64,000 nucleotides of DNA from Dugong dugon. Its lineage: Eukaryota; Chordata; Mammalia; Sirenia; Dugongidae. How positions within the stretch are numbered: the stretch's first letter is position 1; every line of letters starts with the position of its first letter. Both the position numbers and the translations under genes were made by a program. Of the stretch, positions 34,916 through 47,226 are shown in pieces. The notes below the pieces were generated by a model. The model had not been told where the DNA came from, made no database searches, and saw nothing but the letters and a program-made list of their open reading frames with translations. The stretch spans positions 11,767,001 through 11,831,000 of the forward strand of contig CM057482.1 of the NCBI GenBank assembly GCA_030035585.1. Direction: 5' to 3'.

Positions 34916-35692
34916 GACTATATCTTGGGGTTCCTATAGGCTCCACTGTGATAAGTGGACACTTAGAGGTGAGCTCCTGAAGTCAGGGAACATGTTAGCC
35001 AGGAGCCTCAGGGGATCGGTCAGCCAGGGCCTGGAGGGGACGGAGCCAGGACTGTGCACACATGCAGAAGGTCTGGGAAGGCAGAGCAAGGAGCCTCGTG
35101 TCAAGTCAGGGGAGAGGGCAGAGAGCAGCCCTGAATTCAGGGTCTAGGTGAAGTTCTCAGTCGTGCTTACAGGGCGCAGGGGGTCACCTTCTCAGGGCGA
35201 CTCCCGGATAAGCAGCCCCCCGCTGCCTCCGACCTGTGGATAATCGAAAAATAACCACCTTCCCCTCTCCTGAGGCCTCATTTCATATTCTTGCAGCAGC
35301 CCCATTGACTTTCAGTCTGATGCAAATCAGCTCCCTTGGACGTTTTGTCTATTTAAGGACTGTGGACCTAGATCAAACCTATCAGAAGAAACAGGGAGCT
35401 GTCAATAGGGTCACCGAGAGGCGAAAGTTGTCAAAGGGTTCCTGAGTCAAGAGGGAACTTGCTTTATTTTTTCTGCTGAAAGACAGAGGCCCAGCTGGTT
35501 CCAGGCCTGGCCTACCAGGTGATAGCAGATCAGTGGGCCAGTCGAGACCAGAAGCCAGGTCTCCAGCCTCCCTGTGCGTGCTCTTTCTGCCGCACCAGAA
35601 CATGACTAACAAGCTGTTACAAAGGCAGACACGTCTTCCCCAAATCCCAGACATGTCAGAACTTTGTGTAGACTCAGTTTTTACTCCCCAGG
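34916..35692. other. No gene seen
   Basis: Unremarkable sequence with short chance frames. Confidence 0.5.
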
Positions 35693-36575
35693 TGTCTTAG
35701 GCTGGGTTCTCCAGAGAAGCAAAACCAGTGAAGCATATAAATATATATAGAGAGAGATTTATATCAAGGAAACGGCTCACGAAGTTGCAGAGTCTGGAAG
35801 GTCCCAAGTCCGTGGGCCAGACTGGAGGCTTCTCCTAACTTGCAAATCTGCAGGGGCTGGCAAACCCAAGATCAGCACGTCGGACAGCAGGCCTCTGGCC
35901 ACAGCTGAGGAGGCTGACAAATCCCAAGAGCAGCAAGTAAGCTGCTAGCTCAAGTCCCAAGAACCAGAGGTCAGATGAACAGGAGCCAGCTGCAGGACCC
36001 AGAGCCAATGAGCTTTGCTAGAAAGTCCACCTGTCCCCAAACACCCTTTTAGCTCAGTAATGAAGTCACTCCCGAGGTTCACCCTTCAGTCAAAGATTAG
36101 ACAGCGCCATAAAACAAAATGAGACTAAAGGGGCACAAGAGCCCAGACACAAGGACTAGAAGGCAGGAGAGGACAGGAAAGCTGGTAATAGGGAACCCAA
36201 GGTCAAGAAAGGAGAGTGTTGATATGTCATGGGGTTGCTAATCAATGTCATAAAACAGTATGTGTACCAGCTGTTAAATGAGAAACTATTTGTTCTGTAA
36301 ACCTTCATCTAAAGTACAATAAAAAAAAAATGTGTTTTAAAGACAAAAAAAAAAAAAGCCTACCTGTCTTGGACTGTATTGGATGCAGGCCACAACCCAA
36401 GGAAACTCCCTTTCAACTGATTGGCTACTCATAACAGATCTCATCATGGAAGTGATTACATTATATCAGATGTCATCATAGAGATGATTACTTCACAACA
36501 CAGCTGCCAAACTACGTAACTGTCAAACTGAGAATCATGGCCCTGTCAAGTTGACACACAACCTTACCCATCACG
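35693..36575 (-). mobile_element. MLT2/ERVL-like LTR, antisense, split by an L1
   Basis: The left part begins TGTCTTAGGCTGGGTTCTCC and contains atatatatagagagagattt. The right part ends tcaagttgacacacaacctt. Both are diagnostic of MLT2-type ERVL LTRs in reverse orientation. A perfect 5-bp duplication, ccagg, flanks it (35,688-35,692 and 36,576-36,580). An L1 3' end occupies 36,036-36,356. Confidence 0.75.
36036..36356 (+). mobile_element. 5'-truncated L1 3' end inside an ERVL LTR
   Basis: The L1 3'-UTR family sequence (aatgaagtcactcccgaggt, then aaaccttcatctaaag) is followed by an A-tract, a 14-base spacer and a second A-tract. The word acctgtc flanks it at 36,029-36,035 and 36,362-36,368 as a partial target duplication. 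Confidence 0.75.
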
Positions 36576-36699
36576 CCAGGTCTCTTGCTATACTTCTCAT
36601 GCCCATGGCTAACCACCCCTCCAACCCATGCCTCAACAGCAAAAGGTCATTTTAATCTAACACATGTTTGTTGAGTACCAAGGAATACCTAGGTGATTA

Positions 36700-36905
36700 A
36701 AAACCAAACCTATTGCCATCGAGTCGATTCTGACTCATGGTGACCCCATGAGTTACAGCGTAGAACTGCTCCATAGGGTTTTCTTGGCTGTAATCTTATA
36801 GACGCAGATCACCAGGCCTTTCTTCTGCAGTGCCGCTGGGTGGGTTCAAATCGGCAACCTTTAGGCTAGTAGTCGAGCACAAACCATTTCTGCCACCCAG
36901 GGACA
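36700..36905 (-). mobile_element. AfroSINE, long form
   Basis: Left cctattgccatcgagtcgat, right ttctgccacccagggac. Confidence 0.9.
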
Positions 36906-36942
36906 TTCTACGTGCTTAAAAAAAAAAACAAAGATAGAACAA

Positions 36943-37094
36943 ACCCACTGCTGTTGAGTTGATTCCAACTCTTAGCAACCCTATAGGACACAATAGAACT
37001 GCCCCATAGGGTTTCAAAGGAGTGGTTGGTGGATTCGAACTGCCAGCCTTTTGGTTAGCAGCCAAGCTCTTAAGCACTGCACCACCAGGGCTTA
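36943..37094 (-). mobile_element. AfroSINE
   Basis: Left cccactgctgttgagttgat, right cactgcaccaccagggct. Confidence 0.9.
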
Positions 37095-37175
37095 GCATTG
37101 GGCAAACTGCTGTGAAGATACAAAACAACACGTAAAATACAGTCTCCACCATCAGGGAGGACCAACAGTGGCACT

Positions 37176-37412
37176 GCCCTTGTTGTTGTTAAGTGCCATC
37201 CAGTTGGTTCCAACTCATGGCGACCCCATGTACGACAGAATAAAACACTGCCCAGTCCTGTGCTATCCCACAATCGTTGTTATGTTTGAGCCCGTTGTTG
37301 CACCCATGGTGTCAGTCCATCTCGTTGAGGGTCTTCCTCGTTTTTGCTGACCTTCTGCTTTACCAAGCATGATGTCCTTCTCTAGGGACTGGTCCCTCCC
37401 GATAACATGACA
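37176..37412 (-). mobile_element. RTE (BovB-like) 3' end, antisense
   Basis: Begins ttgttgttgtt; contains ccaactcatggcgaccccat, ccaagcatgatgtccttctc and agggactggtccctcccgat, the reverse complement of the well-known BovB/RTE 3' region. Confidence 0.8.
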
Positions 37413-37893
37413 CTACACTTAATAATAAATTATTAAACATTTACTGCATGCCTGGCAATGAGCTTGATGCTGGAAGGGACACAGGGAAAAGAATCGTCCT
37501 TAGTCTCTTCCCAAGGAGCTTCCCTTATTCGACAGAGGAGATTTTAATATACGAACATGACGGTTCACAATGAAATACTAAGTTGTGTGGTAGAGACAAA
37601 AAATACAAAAGGAATGGAGAGTTTGGAAGGATCCATGTAGGCTGTCAGAAATAATCAAGGTAACCTTATGGAGGAGTAGACAGTGGAATAAGGTCATGAG
37701 AAAAGGATGGGGTGGGGACCGGCAGCAAGGATAAGGTAGACATTTTATGTGGGTGTGGGTGTGTGTTCAGGAATTACTATTATTCAGCCCTTCATATACC
37801 GCAATGATTTATCTGCCCACCCTTTCCAGATACTCATCCGTCTCTATCCTGCAACAGAAAGGGACAACGGATATTTATGGAGCACCTACCTCA

Positions 37894-38050
37894 CACCCTG
37901 GTGGTGCAGGCGTTAAGAGTTCGGCTGCTAACCAAAGGGTTGGCAGCTTGAATCCAGCAGCTGCTCCTTAGAAACCCTATGGGGCAGTTCTGCTCTGTCC
38001 TATAGGATCTCTGTGAGTTGGAATTGACTAGAAAGCAACGGGTTTGGTCC
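37894..38050 (+). mobile_element. AfroSINE
   Basis: Head accctggtggtgcaggcgtt; tail agaaagcaacgggtttggtc. Confidence 0.9.
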
Positions 38051-40704
38051 TGGCCTCCAGTGCTCATATCCTTTTATGGCTGCATCACGCGGGTTCTAAG
38101 AAGGAGAGTGTGACAGTACCCCAAGAAGGCAATGCTAGACCAGGATCTAAAAGGCAGAGGAGGTGGAGGGGAAGTAGCATGCTGGCTGTCCTTCTAAGCA
38201 TGACCAGGCCAGAGACCATGGTAAGCAGGGAAGAGCAACCAGTACATTGTTCATCTTTGGAGACAACCACCACTCGGGACATTTCTTGGAGATGACACCC
38301 CAAGTCTGGCTTCCCACCATAATGACTGTTTTCTGGGGCAAAACACCGGGCCTCCTGAGGACATAGCGCTCTCTCCTGCCAGAGTCCCCACCAGGGCTCC
38401 TTGTCCTTCATCCAGGGCAAGGTGAGCCTAGTTTGGCTTGGTGCTCTGAGAAGGGCTGTCTCACAGCTACGTCATCTTCCACAAGGTGTGGGAGAGAAGA
38501 AAACCCTCACAGAACCAGAAAATCCGTGTTTCCTCAGCTCTCAAGTGGGTCCTGTTTTAAGCCAAGATCAGTGTAATTAAATTATAAGAAAATAAGACCA
38601 AAGGATACCCCCCACTGTCCTTAATTATGAGCAAGACAGTAAGGAAAACCCTGGTGTAGCTTATTTAAAACACACAGCCCTGACGTGGGAGGAAAAGAGA
38701 ATCATTAAAATGAAGGCCACACTATAGTTTCTTTAAAGGATCTCGGTCGACGGAGGGGTCTGATTGGCAGATGGACACGTGAGGGACATCGGCTCATCAT
38801 CAGAGTGGTTACCCTGAAGATGAATATTCAGGAAGCCCTGTCTCTTGTACCTCTTGCCTACCTCCCCAGAGCTTTTCCAAGCAGATGGAAGAGCAAGAAA
38901 AATACCAGGAGGTCTGGGGTCTGCCGGACAAAGAACCCTACCCCTGGGTACGTTAGCATCACTCATGAGAAATGGCTAAACCTTTTAAACTCCTTTGGCA
39001 TACAGGAAGTGGGGCTACCACGTTATTATTGTCTTCGTCATCATGGCTGCCCTTCTTCACATTTATCCAGCACCAACATTGTACTTAGCACACCACAGAA
39101 CATAAAGGAAGATACAGCTCATGCTTTGAAAATAAACATCTTATCTCCCCAGTGAATTTATGCCCCAGCAGGGGAACCAGGCTTCCAGCAACATGGGGAC
39201 ATTCTGCATCCCCCACGATGCCCTGACACTGTCTCTTCCTTTTCCTCGAGCGCCTTCGGATCTTCTGGAAGCTCCTCGGCCCTGCCTCAGTCGCTTGGTC
39301 CCCAGTTGGCCTCTGTGGCCAAAGTCAGGGCTCAAAGAACACGGCGGAGGGCAGAAACAGACATGGGCAACCAGGACTCTGAGATGCGCATAGAAAGGGC
39401 AGGGAGCCCCGGGGGAAAGAAAGCATAGTGTTTTTTCTTGACCGGCGTGTGAATCAAATTTAATACTTCATTTAACGCCACCACTCTGCAACGTCAGTCC
39501 TCTTGTTCCTCCTATCACCTCATCCCACAATCTCACACTTTAGAAAGCCTCCCCTATTCTTTAAAAATTTACCATAGTAAATTTTATCCATTTGAGTGTT
39601 TGGAACACAAAAGCATTGACAAAGCACCCATGGCCATCTAAGAAATGTACAAATATTATATATACACATCAGTTCCTCAAGCCAAAGTCCCACTTTTTTT
39701 TTTTTTTTTTTTTTACAGCAGCTCTGTGAGATGAGTGAAGGCATCTATTTCACCAGAGTGAGCCACTTTTTATAGAGCGGGGTGGAAAAAACAAACAAAC
39801 AAACACTTTTATTGCTTTTTAACCAACAGGATTTCTGAATGCAAATGAAGGAATCACCTTTGTGATGACTGGCTGCCTGAGTTTCCTTGTCGTACACAGA
39901 GAAGGCTTGGTGGATGTGACTTGTCCAGGGGTAGACAGAAGACTGACGTTACCGCCAGGGAAGGATGAGATTTGTCTTTATCAGTGAAAAGAAGGTCATA
40001 ACTAAGGCCAGCCATCACCTATTACATATGTGTCCCATCTACTTTTCTGTATAATGTGATCCAGTGCACCAGGGTGAGCTGGAGTAGCCCAGTGTATAAA
40101 TTAGCCATTTTAAAAAGCTGCATTGTCTTTAAGGCCACCAGGGTACCTTTAACGCATTGATGCCACTCTTCAATAGAAGCTGGTCTTCTCTGCTTCTGAC
40201 CTGCATTTCCATGACAAGCTACTAGGGCAAAAAAAGGTAGCCAGAAGGACTCTCCTAAGTATATTTGAAATTAGAGAGAAGAATAATATGTTGAGCCACA
40301 GTTGGGTCCCAGTTAGAAAGCTAACCAATTACGGGACTATGTTCCTCATAGCTATTTCCAAAGAGAACAATTAATTAAATAATTAATGGATCTGACCCTT
40401 GTTTATGACGCACTTTCTTTGCACGAGGCATGGTGTGCAGACCCCCCCAAAGCCCCAGCTCTTCCAAAGGCTGAGAGTAGGGGGGACTTGGCTTACATTA
40501 TGGAAGTTCTTTAAGAGGAGAGGAATGATCAGGGAAATCACTTTCTAAAACAGTGCGCACGCTGACACCAAGGCCAAATTCAAATAATAAAAAAGATTCT
40601 GAAAATGGTATCACTTCCCCATAGCATTTGGACTGGAATTTGCACACTTGGTCTTCTTATAACTACTTCTGTGAAAACAAGTGCATCTACTGCCTGCCAC
40701 CACC
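38051..40704. other. Mostly single-copy-looking DNA
   Basis: No long frame and few repeats except the poly-T at 39.7 kb. 38,560-38,640 (tgtaattaaattataagaaa) and 40,360-40,390 (acaattaattaaataattaa) are ATTA-dense. Confidence 0.45.
39687..39714. repeat. Poly-T tract
   Basis: About 22 consecutive T within an otherwise ordinary stretch, near an (AAAC)n run at 39,790-39,808. Probably the tail of an insertion I cannot otherwise identify. Confidence 0.7.
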
Positions 40705-40862
40705 CATTCACCCGTTGCTGTCAAGTCAATTCCGACACATAGTGACCCTATAGGACAGAGTAGAACTGCCCCATAGAGTTGCCAAGGGGCGCCTGGTGGA
40801 TTCAAACTGCCAACCTTTTGGTTAGCAGCTGTAGCATTTAACCAGTATCCCACCAGGGTTTC
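40705..40862 (-). mobile_element. AfroSINE
   Basis: Left acccgttgctgtcaagtcaa, right gtatcccaccagggttt. Confidence 0.9.
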
Positions 40863-41154
40863 CCCCTGCCACCGCACAGTAGTCTAAATTCACTATTAGT
40901 AAATTCTTTCTTCCACAACATCAAAAGGTTTGAGAGTTGGCAGTGGGCAAGGGGCTGTGGGGGAAACAGATAAAGCAGACACAGATTCTGATCCTCAAGT
41001 TCCTGAATCATCAGTCACTGAATAAATAACTATTGAGAATCCACTCTATGTAACTGCTCCACTTGGTCAGCTGTGCTTTTCAGGCCCAGCCAAACACATG
41101 GGGAAAAACAATTGAGAGCCTTTTTCCCCCCGATATGCAAAGAACTCACTCATT

Positions 41155-41480
41155 CTTTCGTTCATTTATTCAACACATTTTTGTTGAAAATCTCATATGT
41201 GCCAGACATTGTTCTAAGCCCAAGGAACAACGAACAAAAAAAGTTCCTGACCTTGTGGAGCCTATACCCAATGGGGGAGATAGATGATAAAGAAACATGT
41301 ATACCATGTCTGCATATTTTACACATATAATGTACATTTATAATGAGAAGAGATAACATAGTGGACTCTAGACCGTGACTGTTTTGGTTCAAATCCCACC
41401 TCCGCCAATTACTAGCTGTAGAATCTTTTGTAGAATCTGTACAGTGGGGATAATAATAATACCTAATTCACAGCAATCCA
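41155..41480. mobile_element. MIR/L2-type remnants
   Basis: 41,160-41,290 reads tcattctttcgttcatttat and gccagacattgttctaag; 41,350-41,480 reads gactctagaccgtgactgtt and acagtggggataataataat. Confidence 0.6.
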
Positions 41481-41689
41481 GGTGAGAGATAATGAAGGCT
41501 TAGCCCAGAATCATAGCAGTGGAGGTGAGTGAGAAATGGTTGATTTGGAGTATACTTTGAAGGTGGAGTCGGTAAGGTTTGTTGATGGCTTAGATATGGG
41601 GTAAGAGGAAGAGAGGAGTCGAGGATAAGTCTAAGTGTTTGGCCTGGACAACTGAGTGAGTGGTGGTGTCAATCAGGTAGCAAAGGGTC

Positions 41690-42125
41690 ACCAACAGCAG
41701 TGGACTTGGAGCCTTGGGGTCAAATCCTGCCTCTTCTGTTTACCACCTGTTACCTTGGTAACTTACTTCACCTCTCTGAGCTTCTACTTCATCTGGAAGA
41801 TGAGGATAATAATACCTGCTCACCGTATCCTGTAAAATTATCATAGCATTGAATGAAAGCTTGTATGTAAAAGCAATTGTCTTGAGTTCATTATTCAGGC
41901 AGCGGCCCTAGGAAAACCACCCATCTTGAAATCTCGAACGCTGGTTCCAGGGCCTTCTCAGACTTGAGTAGGTCACTTAACCTCACTCTGTCTGTTTCCT
42001 CAGCTATAAAACTGGGTCATAGTATCAGCTCTGCCTACACCAAAGGCATTTTTATGAAAATCAATCACAAGAACATGGAAAACATTTTTGAAACGGCATA
42101 AAACAGCCAATGGAAGGTATTATTA
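41690..42125 (+). mobile_element. Two MIR remnants
   Basis: Copy 1, 41,698-41,880: caaatcctgcctcttctgtt and cacctctctgagcttctact. Copy 2, about 41,960-42,125: gtaggtcacttaacctcact. Confidence 0.65.
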
Positions 42126-42641
42126 TTGTAGTCACTAATTACAGATCCAATAGCTAGAGCTTGCAAAAAAAAAAAAAAAAATCCGGGCGGAGTCTATGAA
42201 ACCCACCCTTCCTCATGTGATGCAGGGTTCCTGGCTTGGCTTAGGGAACATCCCGGGGAGAATACATTCAGAGCAGCTGTGAAACACAGGCCTGTAATTG
42301 CAAGTCAATCGTACACATGGCATGAGAGTTGCTGAGGTATTCATAGCAATGAACTACAGATGACAAGCTTATATTTGTAGCACTTTGACTCTGAGAGAAA
42401 ACATTTTGTTGCTTGATTTTTTAACGCTCTAGAAAACCAAAGGGTGAAAGCAGCAGGTCACATCTCAGAAGCAAAGAAACAGCAGGAGCTGAGGAAAGAA
42501 AGGCCCCGATAAACAGCTCCCTTCCAAGGCGAGTGTGTGACATCAGGCGCCAGGTCTGGTTCTGGAACGCAGAGCAAGGACAGCAGGACAAGAACTCCAA
42601 CGTCTCAGTGGCCACAAGAGCCTTTGGATTTTAAGCTCTCC

Positions 42642-43337
42642 CTTTTTCGTGTGTGCACTTTATTTATTTATTTATTTATTTTTTGTTTATTGTTGAAGTT
42701 TAAATGAAGTTTACATTTCAAGTTAGTCTCCCATACAAAAATTTATACATACATTGTTATGTGACCCTAATTGCTCTCCCCATACTGTGACAGCACACTC
42801 CTGCTTTCCACCTGATTCCCCATGTCCATTCAACCAGCTCATAACCCTCTCTGCCTTCCCATCTCATCTCTGGACAGAAGCTGCCCATTTAGTCTCTTGT
42901 ATCTATTTGAGCTAAGAGGCACACTCCTCACGAGTATCACTTTATGTCCCACAGTCCAGTCCAATCCCTGTCTGAAGAGTTGGCCCGGGATACTGTTTTA
43001 GTTCTGGGCTGATAGAGAATCTGGGGGCTATGCTTTCCAGGGTTCCTCCAGTCTCAGTCAGACCATTAAGTCTAGTCTTCTTACTAGAATTTGAGTTCTG
43101 CACCCCACTTTTCTCCTGCTCTCTCAGGGACTCTCTGTTGTGCTCCCTGTCAAAGCGGTCATTGGTGGTAGCCGGGCACCATCTAGTTCTTCTGGTCTCA
43201 GGCTGATGAAGTCTCTGGTTTATGTGGCCCTCTCTGTCTCTTGGGCTGCTACTTTCCTTGTGTCTTTAGCGTTCTTCATTCTCCTTTGCTCCAGGTGGTT
43301 GGAACCAATTGATGCATCTTAGATGGCCGCTTGTAAG
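42642..43337 (-). mobile_element. 5'-truncated L1 (3' UTR), antisense
   Basis: The tail is (TTTA)n at 42,658-42,685, then the L1 3' UTR in reverse. A perfect 16-bp target duplication, ggattttaagctctcc, lies at 42,626-42,641 and 43,338-43,353. Confidence 0.9.
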
Positions 43338-43353
43338 GGATTTTAAGCTCTCC

Positions 43354-45009
43354 TTGAAAGACGCCCACACACTAAATAGCCTGGTAGTCAATGTATTCTC
43401 TGCCGAAGACTGAAGGATGGAGTCAGTGCTGCGAGGATGTGAACCTGGATTCTGAGAGAGTCAGGAGCAGACGGTTTGCACACGAAAACATCCCTGCAGA
43501 CAGCGGAGCACACGCACACTAAAGGACGCAGAAGGCAGTCCTTGCCTTTTAAAAAGAGCCTTTCTGTTTTCATTATCATTTGGGGCTGAAGTCAGTGTTG
43601 TACAATAATAAGAAACTGGCAAGAGGAAAAAAACGCACCCAAATCACAGGCGTACACAATAAAAATGCTATTATAGACTTTTGTGAATATAAATAGCTTT
43701 TAAGATGAGGCTGCTAAAACTGGCAACTTAGACGTTACCTGAAAAAGACTCATGTTTATATATTACAGCAGTTGCACTGGCCTCTGGTCTCAGCTTTCTA
43801 CCACAAAATGGGCTGGGTAATTTTTTTGGAATGATAATCAGTGCAGATGGATTGTGGGGCAAAGAAGGGAGACGTAGATCGAGGGGAAGGGAGAACAAAG
43901 GGCAGAGAAGAGGGACTTGATGCTTGACAGAGCAAAATTGAAGAGGACAAAGGAATAGGAAGAATAAAAAGGAATAAGGGCTAGTTTACTCAGAATCCTG
44001 TTAAACATTGCATCCTCAACTGGACCCAAGTGCAGGCTTCACTGGGCGATTCTGTCTTTGCATTTAGCTGCAATCCCAGATGGTCAGGGTGCCAATTTCT
44101 TTGCTTTCCCCCATTCTGGGGAAGGCATTGCAGTAATTAATGAGTATTCAGCAGAAACCTAATAATGCCAGTGCTTGTGTTTCCTTTACTGGAGTTACTC
44201 ACCCCTTCGACACATGACCTCCTAGACTTCAAGGGGGCCCAGTTGAAAAGGGGGGCTCGTTGGAACTCCATGGTAGATAGGAGTTCAAACCTCAATGGAA
44301 AGTAGGCACAAGGGCATTTGCCCAAAAACAAAGTTTAGAAGGCAGGAAGAGGCAGGAAGAACAGGCAAATGGAAACAGGGAACCCAGAGAGGTGGGTACA
44401 GTGCTGTCACATTGAGGGAATTGCAACTAATGTCACAAAACAAAGTATGTATAAATTTTTCACTGGGAATCTAATTTGCTCTGTAAACTTTCACCTAAAC
44501 CACAATAAAATGTTCAGAAGACTTACAAACAAAAAGAAAGTAGGCACAAGGAAGCACTTTCTGACTGTGGAGAGTGGTGAGCACTGGAATCCACGGTCAA
44601 AAGAGCTTGCTGAATCCCAGCGGTATGGGTCTGCGCAAAGGTAGACCCACAGGCTAGCATAACCTCTGCACGTCTTTCAAATCATTCAGGTACAAAACCA
44701 GCGAGGGTGCATGGTCAGTGGTCTGCTAGACCTGAGACCGCCGACCACCGACAGGAGGAGGTGTCGGGGGATTTGGAAATCTACCAACTGGGTTTCAGCA
44801 GCATCCATATTAGGGCCTATGTGCCCTTAGGGTAGTGAGTAAGCAGATGAAGACATGCAGGTGGTAACCATTCAGCAAGCTGTTGGCCAGAGCTGAATAT
44901 TTCCATCTGGATACCCCATCAGGGCCTCAGACTCGGCGGGGATGAAGTCAGTCTGCTATTCGTAACTCCACTGCCCCCAAAGGCCCCCTCTGCTCTTTAC
45001 TTTCTTAGT
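43354..45009. other. No gene seen
   Basis: Single-copy-looking apart from the short L1 at 44,314-44,535. Confidence 0.5.
44314..44535 (+). mobile_element. Short 5'-truncated L1, sense
   Basis: Only the last 220 bases or so of the L1 family are present (ctctgtaaactttcacctaa). A perfect 16-bp target duplication, gaaagtaggcacaagg, lies at 44,298-44,313 and 44,536-44,551. Confidence 0.9.
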
Positions 45010-45261
45010 CCATGGCACCACCATTGTCCCAGTTGCTGACTCCAAACCTACAGACATCCTTCCATAATGCTGTGGTTGCTCCTCCTCCTCCATCCATTTC
45101 CATCTGTCTGCCGCCAAGTCCTTCAAGACTTTTCCCCCATCTATCCCATCTTTCCAAGCCCCTCTGGCCTACCCAAGTTGAAGCCATTTTCTCCTCTGTA
45201 GGATCTCCTCCGCTGGTTCCCCTCCCACTTCCATTTTCTTCTTTCTTCAAACCATTCTGAT

Positions 45262-45761
45262 CAGTGGTGTCACTAGGGTTGGTGTCACCCAGTGTGGTAA
45301 CTCATGGTGTCACCCCCCCATGGACCTCCTCTAGTGCCAGAACATACAGAATCCTTAATGATGTTTTTTGTACTAATGTTACTCATAAATCATAATTCCT
45401 GTATATCACTCCTTCTTTTCCTTTAATTGCTTCATTCTCAAAAAGTTATTGATATAGGTTCATAAATACTAATCACACAATTTCATAGCTCAAACACCAG
45501 AAAATTCGACAAAATCAGCAATTGTGAAAACAACAGCTCGTGCACAGCACGTGCTTGTAGCATTAGAAGATTCAAAAAGTAAATTAGCATAGAGTTTCAT
45601 CCTTGTAGGTATATTGATGCAAGCTGGGCTTACGAAAAATGCTTTTGTTGTTATAACTAACTACAGGAATATTTTCATAGACAGTCATTTTGGTGTCACC
45701 TCCTATGACAGTGTCACCCAGTGCCATCCTAACCCCCTCCACCTCCCTAGTGATGCCACTG
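45262..45761. mobile_element. 500-bp hAT-like non-autonomous DNA transposon
   Basis: The ends are inverted: CAGTGGTGTCACTAGGG at the left, and at the right the complement of CAGTGGCATCACTAGGG (15 of 17 match). The 8-bp flanks attctgat (45,254-45,261) and atcctcat (45,762-45,769) match at 6 of 8 positions, as expected for an old hAT insertion. The sub-terminal word ggtgtcacc recurs at both ends. The interior is AT-rich with no transposase frame. It interrupts an L2 remnant. Confidence 0.75.
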
Positions 45762-46277
45762 ATCCTCATGTCAACTCCACACTGATTCTATATACTTGGA
45801 TCATACCACCGCTCCGCTCAAAAGCCATCCAAGGGTTTGCATCGCCTACGGGACAAAGCCTAGAACTGGGTATCCTGTCATTCAAGACCCTCCATATTCC
45901 TGCCCACCTTAAACTTTTGGACCTAACCCTCTGTCTCAGTCAAAGTCACCTCCCCTTTGCCCATTGCCACATGGGTGCTAGTGTTTCCCCTTCTGTCTGC
46001 TCAGACTCAATTCATCCGCCACCTCCACTGCATCCCTCACACCTTGGCCTGAAATGAAGTTTCCCTTCCGTAAAGGTATGGGCCATCCATTTAGCGTCTC
46101 CTCTGTCCATTTGGCAATTCATCGTGCACTACCCATGGCATCGCATCTGCTGTATGTAATGTTGTACTGTTATTTACCGTTTTGCTTCTTTGTCTCTCAA
46201 CCTCCTGATCAGGTTGAAAGCTCCTGGTCTGCAAGCTCCATCCACATCTTAATCGTTTTGTGTGTGCCCTAGCTTAA

Positions 46278-46445
46278 TGGAAACCCTGGTGGAGTAGTGG
46301 TTAAGTGCTACGACAGCTAATCAAAAGGCAGTTTGAATCCACCAGGCGCTCCTTGGAAACTCTGTGGGGCAGTTCTACTCCGTCCTATAGGGTTGCTATG
46401 AGTCGGAATCTTCTTGATGGCAACAGGTTTGGTTTTCGTTTTTCT
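46278..46445 (+). mobile_element. AfroSINE inside an L2
   Basis: Head aaccctggtggagtagtggt; tail gatggcaacaggtttggttt. Confidence 0.9.
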
Positions 46446-46799
46446 AGCTTAGTGCTCAGAACAGAGTAGGTGCTCACTAAATATTTACTAATTTAGGAGG
46501 GAAAATCTTAAGAACACTCCTCTTTGCAGAGGTCTTGAAAGTCAGCTATCTGTTCTGAAAATGACAGAAAAGGACTCGCCTCACAAAAGGTTCTTGGCCT
46601 GGTTGAGGCAACTCTTCCTATCCAAGGCAAGCTTCCCACCTCCTCCAACTTCCGGGGCTCAGCTCAAATTAAAAATTCAAGAGCTTCATTGTGAATGCCC
46701 CCCACAAGCCAACCACTCCCAATGAGGAAATTCTGTAAAGGTCCCCAGTTCACACCCAATAATGATGGGACTAATTTTGGCTCATGACTTATTAATCCC

Positions 46800-47172
46800 C
46801 ATGATTGGGCTTAGGCAGACAGGCTGTGGCATGAGAGGGGTAGAATCATGTCCATGGCCACATGAGTGCGAACATGCCTGCACTATCCCAGACACAGGCT
46901 GAGACGACACAACCGTCCTCCACAGAATTTGGACACGTTGTTCTCAAGCCTGCACTATCCCAGACACAGGCTGAGACGACACAACCGTCCTCCACAGAAT
47001 TTGGACACGTTGTTCTCAAGTCGCCCCTCTGTCAGCCTGGTTGCTTGGTGAGGACAACCCAGAGCAGAGGGTTGTAGAGTGTGAGCAAGAAATAAACCTT
47101 TGTTGTTTTAAACCACGAGACTGAGATACGAAGGCTGTTTGTCACGGCAGCACAACCCAGGCAATCATAACT
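46800..47172 (+). mobile_element. MLT1-like LTR remnant
   Basis: The 3' part (agcaagaaataaaccttt, then ttgttttaaaccac, then cacggcagcacaaccca) is typical of the polyadenylation and end region of ERVL-MaLR (MLT1) LTRs. It contains the 72-bp duplication and is followed by a (CT)n tract. Confidence 0.55.
46876..47019 (+). repeat. Perfect 72-bp tandem duplication
   Basis: Bases 46,876-46,947 and 46,948-47,019 are identical by eye. They begin gcctgcactatcccag and end gttgttctcaa. The duplication lies inside an LTR-like repeat. Confidence 0.95.
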
Positions 47173-47226
47173 AATTCTCTCTCTCTCTCTCTCCCTCTCG
47201 CTCGCTCTATCCCTATTCTTCCAAAA

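Larger units (their letters stand above)
45010..46490 (+). mobile_element. L2 remnants interrupted by a hAT-like element and an AfroSINE
   Basis: L2-type sequence at about 45,010-45,253 continues at 45,775-46,277 (caaagcctagaactgggtat, tcaagaccctccatattcct) and 46,446-46,490 (cagagtaggtgctcactaaa). The ORF at 45,614-46,057 crosses the hAT-like end and L2 and is not a gene. Confidence 0.65.

Noticed and set aside
45614..46057. A 147-codon frame as a gene
   Set aside because: It crosses the right end of the hAT-like element and runs into L2, so it cannot be one ancestral coding unit.
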